A stretch of 13,065 nucleotides of DNA from CAJXNP01 sp050305935 (lineage in GTDB: Bacteria > Bacteroidota > Bacteroidia > Cytophagales > Cyclobacteriaceae). Under the pieces are notes generated by a model. That model saw nothing but the letters and a program-made list of their open reading frames with translations, was not told where the DNA came from and searched no databases. Where the stretch lies: contig JBNLGG010000094.1 in NCBI GenBank assembly GCA_050305935.1, positions 1 to 13,065 of the forward strand, written 5' to 3'. Made by a program: the position numbers and the translations under genes. Each line of letters begins with the position of its first letter. Within the stretch, counting starts at the first letter, position 1. This document shows, piece by piece, positions 1 to 6,921 of this stretch.

Positions 1-1
1 T

Positions 2-1894
2 AAGAAAGGGGGAAAAGTGTATTACAAAACTGAGGAAGGGTATAAGGTCGCCGGTAACAGGTCGGAATATGTTTATGAGGAAAAAAGGCAGGCCATTTTA
101 CCTCGGATGTATAGTAAGGACGACGCGCATGTGCAGCAATACAAAGCCTGGACCGGGCTGGGAGAAAACGAAAAACCCGGCTTTATTCAAAACATTAAAT
201 TCATGTTTCAATACCAGTTGGGCCACATGTATTGGAGGTATTTGATGTGGAACTTTAGCGGGCGTGTAAGTGATATCCAGCATGATAGTTGGCTGAAGCC
301 CTGGCAGTCGATTTCGATTGAAACCCCCAGAAACGACCTTTTACCAGAAAAAATGAAAAAGATTCTGGGGATTCCTTCCGAACCTTTGAAATCAGACACT
401 TTTTCGGAAGAAATAGAAAACAGGGCGAGAAATCAATACTGGATGATTCCGTTTTTGGTGGGACTCATGGGAATGGGTTTTCATTATAAAAAGGACAGGA
501 AATCATTCTTTTCCATGCTGCTATTTTTTCTTACCACAGGCATCATCCTCAATTTATACCTCAATTCTCCACCCAATGAGCCACGGGAACGAGACTACAT
601 TTATGTGGGATCGTTTATGGTTTATTGCATTTGGATTGGCATTGGCATTATTGCTATTTGGAATTTTCTGAGAAAAAAGAATGTAAAATTAGCCATCACC
701 GCCGTCATCTCAATATCCCTTTTTATCCCGGCAATTCTTTTCTACATGAACTGGGATGATCATAACCGATCCGGTCGCACCCTGCAGATGGACAGCGCCA
801 GGAACTTGCTTAATACCTGCGAACAGAACGCCATTCTGTTTACCGGTGGGGATAACGATACTTTCCCCCTCTGGTATCTGCAGGAGGTGGAAGGCGTCAG
901 GACGGATGTCCGGGTGATTGTGTTGAGCTATTTTAATACCGACTGGTACATTGGCCAATTACGAAAAAAATATTACGAATCCCATCCGTTCGATCTGACA
1001 CTCTCACAAAAAGATTATGTGCAATTTGGCAGAAATGATGTGCTGTATTACCGTGAGAACCCGAAGGTCAAGGGAGCAATCAATGCCGCAAAATATTTGG
1101 AATTGCTGGAGCAGGATCATCCTTCCCTTCAATTGGCGACCACGTCTGGCGAGATCGTGCACCAGATTTCTTCCAAAGAGCTATATATTCCAGTTGATAC
1201 ATCTCTGGTTCTGAAGCGCACTAATCTTCCTGAGGAATTGAAAGGACGGGTGCAGGGGAAAATGATTTTGAAAATGAAACAGCATTATTTGGAAAAGAAT
1301 GCGCTGGTGCTGCTTGACCTAATAATAAGCAATCATTGGGAGCGGCCTATCTATTTTAATTATACCTCCATGAATTCCATTGGGCTGGATGTCAGTCCCT
1401 ACCTGGTGCAGGAAGGCCAGGTGTTTCAGCTTCTGCCGGTAAGGGATTCCAAAGGCAATCCTCAGGTAAACATGGCCAAAATGAAGGAGCATATTGTCGG
1501 TTCCCAGGATTTTGACAACCTGAAAGATCCCCGTATTTATTTTAATCATGAGGATTATTTGTCGAGGATCATGGTTCCGCTACAGCAGTATCACACCACA
1601 TTGGCCATTTCCTATTTCAATTCAGGAAACCCTGATGCTGCCAGAGAAGTGATGTATAATTATATGGATCTATTCCACCATGATCATTTGCCCGGCACTT
1701 ATGTTGATCTGCAAGCCGTCCAGGTGCTCCTGGCCCTGGGAGAAAGCGAGAAAGCAAAAATGGTCGCCAATAAAGCGGCGGCGCACTTCTCAATGCTAAA
1801 CGCGTGCGAAGAAATGGACAGTGGGAATGATCAGGTGAATAGGTATATAGAGGGACAGTTTTATTCTTTTTTGGATCGAATCAATCAGAAATAA
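2..1894 (+). CDS. GT117/DUF2723 family membrane protein, C-terminal part (partial at left edge)
   Basis: The reading frame is open from base 2, so the start lies outside the window; the GTG at 17 is only the first internal start-like codon. About 630 residues are visible, and from memory full-length members are roughly 1000-1100 aa. Residues below are numbered from that GTG. Four hydrophobic segments lie near 141-157, 163-183, 195-217 and 224-244. The segment NEPRERDYIYVG (187-198) and the motif GGDNDTFPLWYLQE (277-290), which follows the last membrane segment, are typical of the Bacteroidota DUF2723 proteins classed as glycosyltransferase family 117 and predicted to be protein O-mannosyltransferase-like. 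The C-terminal third is soluble and ends in helix pairs resembling TPR repeats (about 530-600). The catalytic N-terminal half is not visible. Role: probably membrane-bound glycan transfer, inferred from family only; no substrate can be named. A candidate terminator lies 117 bases after the stop. Confidence 0.85.
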   Translation, partial: KKGGKVYYKTEEGYKVAGNRSEYVYEEKRQAILPRMYSKDDAHVQQYKAWTGLGENEKPGFIQNIKFMFQYQLGHMYWRYLMWNFSGRVSDIQHDSWLKPWQSISIETPRNDLLPEKMKKILGIPSEPLKSDTFSEEIENRARNQYWMIPFLVGLMGMGFHYKKDRKSFFSMLLFFLTTGIILNLYLNSPPNEPRERDYIYVGSFMVYCIWIGIGIIAIWNFLRKKNVKLAITAVISISLFIPAILFYMNWDDHNRSGRTLQMDSARNLLNTCEQNAILFTGGDNDTFPLWYLQEVEGVRTDVRVIVLSYFNTDWYIGQLRKKYYESHPFDLTLSQKDYVQFGRNDVLYYRENPKVKGAINAAKYLELLEQDHPSLQLATTSGEIVHQISSKELYIPVDTSLVLKRTNLPEELKGRVQGKMILKMKQHYLEKNALVLLDLIISNHWERPIYFNYTSMNSIGLDVSPYLVQEGQVFQLLPVRDSKGNPQVNMAKMKEHIVGSQDFDNLKDPRIYFNHEDYLSRIMVPLQQYHTTLAISYFNSGNPDAAREVMYNYMDLFHHDHLPGTYVDLQAVQVLLALGESEKAKMVANKAAAHFSMLNACEEMDSGNDQVNRYIEGQFYSFLDRINQK

Positions 1895-2010
1895 ACCTCA
1901 GGGGTAGGCATGTGGCGTAATTGTAGCTAAACACTCCTTAAATGTATTGGTTTTTTGAAGGGTCTTTCTGGGTTTTCCAAAAATCAAAGACAAATAGTTT
2001 ATTTTCGGTC

Positions 2011-2034
2011 ACCCTATATAGTAGGGTAATTTTT
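2011..2034 (+). terminator. Candidate intrinsic terminator after the GT117 gene
   Basis: A perfect 6-bp inverted repeat, ACCCTA (2011-2016) and TAGGGT (2022-2027), has a 5-base loop and is followed by AATTTTT. The stem is short and lies 117 bases beyond the stop codon, so it may end a long 3' UTR or be coincidental. Confidence 0.45.
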
Positions 2035-2091
2035 AATAAAAACTTTGATTCGAACGCTTAGTTTTTAGTTTCGACGGTTTTCCAAACGTGA

Positions 2092-2223
2092 GGATGTAGA
2101 GAAAGGATTTTAATTGTTACCACCGGTGCGATTTATAGCCTGATCATGCTTTTTACCGGAATCGGGATCGTGGTTTTTATTGATTATCTCAAGCCGGAGG
2201 AAGGGGCTGCCGCGGTCCGTTAA
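2092..2223 (+). pseudogene. Start-less hydrophobic reading frame, possible gene remnant or tiny membrane protein
   Basis: The frame opens after a TGA at 2089-2091 and closes with TAA at 2221-2223. From 2113 it reads like a single membrane helix (VTTGAIYSLIMLFTGIGIVV) followed by FIDYLKPEEGAAAVR, a plausible helix plus charged tail. There is no ATG, GTG or TTG in frame before the helix; the only ATG (2146) falls inside it. An AAAGGA stretch (2102-2107) lies 5 bases before an ATT codon at 2113, so a non-standard ATT start is conceivable. A decayed gene or an upstream frameshift are alternatives. I do not recognise the protein, and chance is possible at this length. Confidence 0.25.
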
Positions 2224-2280
2224 TTGTCTAAAAATTAAATTATTTAGCACGTACCATCTTATTTATCAAAGATTTAGCCG

Positions 2281-2288
2281 TATCTTTG
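2281..2288 (+). promoter_or_regulatory. Bacteroidota-type -7 box TATCTTTG upstream of the helicase gene
   Basis: TATCTTTG matches the Bacteroidota primary sigma factor -7 consensus TAnnTTTG and would place transcription start about 15 bases before the TTG start codon. A second copy of the same octamer occurs at 2306-2313, overlapping the start codon. I see no good TTTG -33 box at the expected distance, so the call rests on the -7 match and its position. Confidence 0.5.
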
Positions 2289-2310
2289 CGGCTCACTTAA
2301 AAAATTATCT

Positions 2311-3894
2311 TTGAATACATTTGAAGAATTAGGACTTTCAGCGCAATTATTGAAAGTCCTTCCGGAGTTGGGGTTTGTCGTGCCGACGGAGATTCAAAAA
2401 GAAGCCATTCCCATTCTCATTGAAAATAACAGCGATTTTATTGGCCTGGCCAATACAGGAACAGGGAAGACAGCCGCATTCGGGTTGCCTTTATTAGAAA
2501 ATATTGATTATTCAGTAAATACAACACAGGCGCTGGTATTGGCGCCCACGCGCGAATTGGGCCAGCAGATTGCGCATCAGCTACAGGCTTTTGCGAAGTA
2601 TCACAAAAAAGCCAACATCGTCGTAGTGTACGGTGGAGCGAATATTGTCGGTCAAATCAAAGACCTGAAGAAAGGGGCACAGATCGTCGTGGCCACTCCG
2701 GGTAGGTTAATTGACCTATTGAAAAGGAAGGCATTGACACTGGACGAAATACAAAACGTCGTGCTGGATGAGGCTGATGAAATGCTGAACATGGGTTTTA
2801 AGGATGATCTTGATTTGATCCTTTCAAAAACTCCCGCAGATAAAAACACATGGCTGTTTTCAGCTACCATGCCAAAGGAAATCAAAAGGATCGTCCACCA
2901 GTATATGGATAATCCGCAGGAGATATCGGTTCATACCGGCGTCATGGTTAACGAGAATATTGACCATCAATATGTCGTCCTGAAATCTTCGGAAAAGGTA
3001 GAGGCCTTAAGCCGGTTTATCACCATCAACCCGGACTTCAGGGGCGTTGTTTTTTGCAGGACCAAGGTAATTACCCAAGAGCTTTGCAATGAATTGATGC
3101 GCCAGGGGATTAAGGCAGAAGCGCTACACGGCGACCTTAGCCAAAAACAACGCGACGTGGTGATGCAGCGGTTTAAACTACATCAGTTGGAAGTTTTAAT
3201 CGCCACCGATGTTGCGGCAAGGGGAATAGATGTGAATAACCTGACGCACGTAATTCACCATTCGTTGCCGGACGATCTTTCGTATTATACCCATCGAAGT
3301 GGTCGGACCGCCAGGGCAGGTAAAGAAGGAATTTCATTAGCACTGATCGAAAAGAACAATGTCTCGAAGCTGAAAAAAATAGAGAAAAGCCTGAAAATTA
3401 GTTTCAGGCAGATCCAGGTGCCCGATCATTTTGAGCTGCTAAATGTCAGGGTGTCGAATTGGGCGGAAGGTCTGGCTGATCTTGGCGAGGTAAAATTGGA
3501 TGAGAAAATTGTAGACAGAGCACTCGAAATGCTGCAGTTTCTATCTAAAGAAGAACTTGTCAAAAGGCTTTTGGCGAAAGAACTGAAAGGAATTAAAGTA
3601 GGTAAAGAGATATCTAAGCACAAAGAAGAGCCTAAAAGTTCTTCCAACAATAGAACAAAAACCGAAGGGCCTTCGCTATTCATCAATTTGGGATCCATGG
3701 ATGGGATTAGCAAGAGGGAGTTAAAGGACTTTGTGTCCAGCCAAAGCAGAACGGAGCAGGACAAGATCAAAAGCGTTCGCATGTTTGAGAAGTACTCTTT
3801 TATCGATGTGGATGAGAAATTCCATGATAAAATTATCAAGAGCTTCAAAAACAAACGTTATAACGGGCACAAGCTTAGGGTGAACGCCGCCTGA
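2311..3894 (+). CDS. DEAD-box ATP-dependent RNA helicase with DbpA-type RNA-binding domain
   Basis: This 527-aa helicase carries the full superfamily 2 DEAD-box motif set: a Q motif around Q29, Walker A ANTGTGKT (47-54), PTREL (79-83), TPGR (129-132), DEAD (153-156), SAT (184-186), an HGD element (273-275), ATDVAARGID (298-307) and HRSGRTAR (328-335). The residues needed for ATP binding, hydrolysis and RNA contact are therefore present. After a lysine- and serine-rich linker (about 430-452), residues 454-525 look like the RRM-like DbpA/CsdA RNA-binding domain. This domain order resembles DeaD/CsdA, which remodels structured RNA in ribosome assembly and cold adaptation; the cellular role here is inferred. 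The start is TTG at 2311: an in-frame stop lies at 2275-2277, no ATG lies between, and the resulting N-terminus (MNTFEELGLS) fits the family. A TATCTTTG promoter box precedes it. Confidence 0.93.
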   Translation: MNTFEELGLSAQLLKVLPELGFVVPTEIQKEAIPILIENNSDFIGLANTGTGKTAAFGLPLLENIDYSVNTTQALVLAPTRELGQQIAHQLQAFAKYHKKANIVVVYGGANIVGQIKDLKKGAQIVVATPGRLIDLLKRKALTLDEIQNVVLDEADEMLNMGFKDDLDLILSKTPADKNTWLFSATMPKEIKRIVHQYMDNPQEISVHTGVMVNENIDHQYVVLKSSEKVEALSRFITINPDFRGVVFCRTKVITQELCNELMRQGIKAEALHGDLSQKQRDVVMQRFKLHQLEVLIATDVAARGIDVNNLTHVIHHSLPDDLSYYTHRSGRTARAGKEGISLALIEKNNVSKLKKIEKSLKISFRQIQVPDHFELLNVRVSNWAEGLADLGEVKLDEKIVDRALEMLQFLSKEELVKRLLAKELKGIKVGKEISKHKEEPKSSSNNRTKTEGPSLFINLGSMDGISKRELKDFVSSQSRTEQDKIKSVRMFEKYSFIDVDEKFHDKIIKSFKNKRYNGHKLRVNAA

Positions 3895-3971
3895 CGCGAT
3901 AATTTTTCTTTCGGGGCAGGAGTGGTTATTTGTTGAAAAATGACCTAGTTTAGGGTACAAAAGACCAAAAC

Positions 3972-4295
3972 ATGAGTAAATTTTTACCTTGGAGCTATTC
4001 CGGCTATCGCGACCACAGCTTGGTAGGGAGGCGTTATCATGAAATCCTTGATTGTAACGGCCAGGAAGTAGCCAATCACAATGGCATCTTAGATCAGGAA
4101 AGTGCTGAGTATATTGTCGAGGTGGGCAATAATTATCACAAACTCATCAGTGTCTGTGAGGAACTGGTGGAAGTCATCCGAAAGAAAAACAGGATGTTGT
4201 ATGGTGCGGGCATCCGGGAACACGAGGAAGACACGCTGGTTAATGTTACCAGTAACATGATCAAAAAATTCAAAAAGGGGATGGCGGAATATTAA
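3972..4295 (+). CDS. Small conserved-looking protein of unknown function, 107 aa
   Basis: I do not recognise this gene. It has an ATG start 77 bases after the helicase stop on the same strand, so it could be cotranscribed. There is no signal peptide or membrane segment. The N-terminus is rich in aromatic residues (LPWSYSGYRDH, 5-15), the middle (41-70) is a probable amphipathic helix, and the C-terminus is a lysine-rich helix. The segment AEYIVEVGNNYHKLISVCEE (45-64) resembles the A-x-x-I-V-x-x-x-N-x-x-x-x-L pattern I associate with short phage-type proteins of unknown role, but this is recollection, not a search. Its TAA stop overlaps the stop of the convergent PBP gene by four bases. Length, protein-like composition and good fit between neighbours argue that it is real. 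Confidence 0.7.
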   Translation: MSKFLPWSYSGYRDHSLVGRRYHEILDCNGQEVANHNGILDQESAEYIVEVGNNYHKLISVCEELVEVIRKKNRMLYGAGIREHEEDTLVNVTSNMIKKFKKGMAEY

Positions 4296-4310
4296 TCCCC
4301 TTTCTTTTTT
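4272..4310. terminator. Bidirectional terminator inside overlapping convergent gene ends
   Basis: AAAGGGG (4274-4280) pairs with CCCCTTT (4297-4303) around a 16-base loop that contains both stop codons. The plus strand continues with CTTTTTT. On the minus strand the stem is followed by further Ts (complement of 4272-4273) and an AT-rich run. The structure can serve the 107-aa gene and the PBP gene, and it lies within both coding sequences. Confidence 0.6.
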
Positions 4311-6637
4311 CCAAAGATTCGCTTTAAGAGGCCATCCTTTTTTTCTATTGGCTGGTCATCCCCCTCAGCCTTCTTTTCTTTTTTCTTTCTGCCAAATAAA
4401 AAATCAAAAAACCTGGATTCTTCTTTAAAAGGATCACAGTCCATTTTTTTGGCAAGGTTGGAAGGCAGTGCAGGGAATTTGCTTCGGGAAAGTTTGTAAA
4501 AATCCTTATCGATATTCACCTGCTTGTAGAATTCAGCAAATACTGGAAGAGCTGTGTTTGCTCCCTGTCCCAGGGCAGTACTTCTGAAGTGGATGGCCGG
4601 ATTGTCGGCTCCCACCCACACGGCTACAACTAGTTCCGGTAACATGCCTATAAACCATCCATCGGCGTTGTTTTGGGTGGTGCCGGTTTTGCCTGCAAAA
4701 TCATTAGACAAACCGTAGGTACTTCTCAGTCGCACGGCCGTCCCTTCATTTACTACGCCTTTCATCATTTCCACCATCAGGGCGGTTGTTTCTGAACTGA
4801 AAATTCTTTCAGAGGAATAGCCTTCATTTTCCCAAAGGATATTTCCTTCGGCATCCTCGATTTTTAACAAGTAATGAGGGTGGACAGAATTTCCCTGATT
4901 GGCCAGGCTGCCATAAGCACCCGCCATTTCGGTGAGGGAGATGGAAGGTGTTCCCAGAGCGATGGACGGGTAGGGCGGGATATCGCTCTCGATACCCATC
5001 ATTCTGCACCGTTCGATTATTTCATCGACGCCTACGTCTTCCAGGATTTTTACCGAAACCGTATTCACGGAATTCTGTAAGGCTCCTTCCATACTGTATT
5101 TACCATCGTAGTCACCATCTGCGTTTGAGGGTGTCCATTCATCCTTGTTTTCTTCATAAGTGGCCTGGGAAGCTTTGTAATAAGAACAAGGAGAAGCACC
5201 TTCATCCAGGGCGGTGGCGTAAACAAATGGCTTAAATGTAGACCCTACCTGGCGCTTGGTGTTAATGTTAACATGGTCGAATTTAAAAAAACGGTGGTCG
5301 ACCCCACCGACCCACGCTTTCACCTGGCCGTCTGTCGGATTGACGGCAATGAACCCCGCCTGAAGGATCATTTGATAATATTTGATTGAATCGATGGAAG
5401 AGATTGTGACTTCCTGAGGACCCTGCCACGAGAAAATTTCCATCCTTTTCTTCACACTCATGCTGTCCAGGATCTGCTTTTCTGATAACCCACGTTGTTT
5501 CCATTTTTCATATTCCGGTGAATTATGAATGGCCCGCTGCAGTATTTCTTTGTTATTATCCCAGGGTTTGGCCTTGCCCCAGTGGGAATCAAGGTCATTT
5601 TGCAATTTTGCCAAATGTTTCTTCACCGCTTTTTCGGCATAGATCTGTAGGTTTTTATCCAGCGTGGTGTAAATTTTTAATCCACTGGTGTAGATGTTTA
5701 ATTGGTCGCTATCCCCGTTTTTTTCTTCAAGGATTCGCTTCACGTCCATTGCCAGGCGATCCAAAAAATAGCCGGCAAAATCGTTCTGCTTGTGGTCGGA
5801 AACCTTAAGGTTTAATTGTTTTGAGATAGCAATTTCTTTTTGTTGGGCTGTAATAAACCCTTCTTTCAACATCAGTTCCAGCACCACATTCCTTCGATTC
5901 AGTGCCAGGTCAGGATTAATGCGGGGATTGTATAGTGAATTTCCTTTTAACATCCCCACAAGGACAGCTGCCTGGTCGTCGGAAAGGCTGCTGCATCCTG
6001 TGCTGAAAAAATGCCCGGAAGCCGATTCAATGCCGAATGTGTTATCACCAAAAGGAACGGTATTCAAATAAATGGCAATGATTTCTTCCTTAGAATAAAC
6101 CTTTTCAAGGCGCGTGGCAATGATCATTTCCCTGATCTTATTGACGGGCATGCTTAAAAAAGGAAAATCCCGGCGTTGAAACAGGTTTTTCGCCAATTGC
6201 TGGCTGATGGTGCTGCCACCTCCTGAGCCTTCATTTCCCAGTAGAATTGTTTTGAAGAGCACCCGGAACAGGCTTCGGTAGTCTACGCCCGAATGTTCAT
6301 AAAACCGGGAGTCTTCAGTAGCTACCAGTGCCTGGACTATGTTTGGGCTTATCTTTTCAAAAGGAACAGTGGTTCGCTCATAAATAAAATATTTGCCTAG
6401 CTGTTCATTGTTTATATCAAAGACGATAGATGCATCGGGGTTTTCAATTTGTTGGAGCGCTTCCTCATTGGGCAGAGGAGCCGGGATTTCGAAATATACA
6501 TAGCAGAATAATGCGACGGGAACTGCCAGCAATAGCAAGATCAGGTAAAGAGTCATTCGAAGAACCGGGAGCTTCCTGTTCGTTTTCTTTTTACTTCTTG
6601 CGCCTGTTTTTTTTCTTCTTTTAGAATTTGATTTCAA
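4292..6637 (-). CDS. Penicillin-binding protein 1A-type bifunctional transglycosylase/transpeptidase
   Basis: This class A PBP (781 aa) polymerises lipid II into glycan strands and cross-links the peptides on the outer face of the inner membrane. A basic cytoplasmic tail (1-27) and one membrane anchor (about 27-48) precede the GT51 domain, which has EDSRFYEHSG (catalytic Glu108) and GGSTISQQLAKN (140-151), with a second conserved glutamate region at REMIIATRLEKVYSKEEI (169-186). The transpeptidase domain has STFK with nucleophile Ser466, SVN (523-525) and KTGT (650-653), so both activities look intact. The C-terminus (740-781) is a highly charged lysine-rich tail in which FGRKKK and FGKKKG echo each other. 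The start is TTG at 6635-6637: an in-frame stop lies 12 bases upstream, and the first ATG (Met28) would remove the basic tail. The size fits Bacteroidota PBP1A/PonA/MrcA proteins. A perfect inverted repeat lies just upstream. Confidence 0.95.
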   Translation of the reverse strand: MKSNSKRRKKTGARSKKKTNRKLPVLRMTLYLILLLLAVPVALFCYVYFEIPAPLPNEEALQQIENPDASIVFDINNEQLGKYFIYERTTVPFEKISPNIVQALVATEDSRFYEHSGVDYRSLFRVLFKTILLGNEGSGGGSTISQQLAKNLFQRRDFPFLSMPVNKIREMIIATRLEKVYSKEEIIAIYLNTVPFGDNTFGIESASGHFFSTGCSSLSDDQAAVLVGMLKGNSLYNPRINPDLALNRRNVVLELMLKEGFITAQQKEIAISKQLNLKVSDHKQNDFAGYFLDRLAMDVKRILEEKNGDSDQLNIYTSGLKIYTTLDKNLQIYAEKAVKKHLAKLQNDLDSHWGKAKPWDNNKEILQRAIHNSPEYEKWKQRGLSEKQILDSMSVKKRMEIFSWQGPQEVTISSIDSIKYYQMILQAGFIAVNPTDGQVKAWVGGVDHRFFKFDHVNINTKRQVGSTFKPFVYATALDEGASPCSYYKASQATYEENKDEWTPSNADGDYDGKYSMEGALQNSVNTVSVKILEDVGVDEIIERCRMMGIESDIPPYPSIALGTPSISLTEMAGAYGSLANQGNSVHPHYLLKIEDAEGNILWENEGYSSERIFSSETTALMVEMMKGVVNEGTAVRLRSTYGLSNDFAGKTGTTQNNADGWFIGMLPELVVAVWVGADNPAIHFRSTALGQGANTALPVFAEFYKQVNIDKDFYKLSRSKFPALPSNLAKKMDCDPFKEESRFFDFLFGRKKKEKKAEGDDQPIEKKDGLLKRIFGKKKGD

Positions 6638-6653
6638 GGAGTTTGTGGTTTAG

Positions 6654-6673
6654 CCTGAATTATGCAATTCAGG
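6654..6673. promoter_or_regulatory. 20-bp inverted repeat upstream of the PBP1A start
   Basis: CCTGAATT (6654-6661) and AATTCAGG (6666-6673) form a perfect 8-bp inverted repeat around ATGC. It ends 16 bases before the TTG start of the minus-strand PBP gene. This could be an operator for a dimeric repressor or a hairpin in the mRNA leader; the sequence alone does not distinguish these. Confidence 0.45.
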
Positions 6674-6697
6674 AGTTATAAGTTAATGATTAATTAC

Positions 6698-6711
6698 CTG
6701 CCTGTCGGCAG
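6698..6711. repeat. Small GC-rich hairpin CTGCC-TGTC-GGCAG
   Basis: A perfect 5-bp stem with a 4-base loop stands out as GC-rich within an AT-rich spacer. No T-run follows it on either strand, so it is not a standard intrinsic terminator. Its function is unknown. Confidence 0.35.
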
Positions 6712-6852
6712 ATAGGGTTATTGAGTTTAAAGCCAAATACTTATAGAGAACCCTGCTTTTTAAAAAAATACCCAAATTGGTTTTGGTATAGTTCGACAGA
6801 ATTTACTCAAAATATTGAGCCTATTGACTCAATAACTAATTTTCTATTAACT

Positions 6853-6879
6853 CCCGCTTTTGCTAGAGCAAAATGCGGG
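6853..6879. terminator. Strong hairpin downstream of the dehydrogenase gene
   Basis: CCCGC plus TTTTGC (6853-6863) pairs with GCAAAA (6868-6873) and GCGGG (6875-6879): an 11-bp stem with one bulged T and a 4-base loop. On the minus strand it begins 43 bases after the dehydrogenase stop. There is no clean U-tract, so it may act as a 3' RNA-stabilising structure, a weak terminator or a dispersed repeat. AATGCGGG (6872-6879) can alternatively pair with CCCGCATT (6916-6923), which overlaps the dehydrogenase stop codon. Confidence 0.45.
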
Positions 6880-6921
6880 TTTAAAGCATTAAAGGAATTA
6901 TCACTGAAAATATTGCCCGCA

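Larger units (their letters stand above)
1895..2310. other. 416-base gene-poor gap between the GT117 gene and the helicase gene
   Basis: No intact gene is seen on either strand. The gap holds a hairpin-type terminator candidate (2011-2034), a start-less hydrophobic reading frame (2092-2223) and a promoter-like TATCTTTG box (2281-2288) before the helicase. The remainder is AT-rich sequence in which I recognise nothing. Confidence 0.6.

Noticed and set aside
17..1894. GTG at 17 as the true start of the GT117 gene
   Set aside because: The frame stays open to the window edge and the visible protein begins in mid-family, lacking the N-terminal membrane and catalytic half.
3426..3854. 142-codon open frame on the minus strand
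   Set aside because: It is antisense to the helicase C-terminal region, is serine/leucine-rich as expected for the reverse of lysine-rich coding sequence, and has no start context or domain.
5518..5808. Plus-strand frames within the PBP1A gene
   Set aside because: They are antisense to a gene with complete GT51 and transpeptidase motifs, and show no domain or signal of their own.
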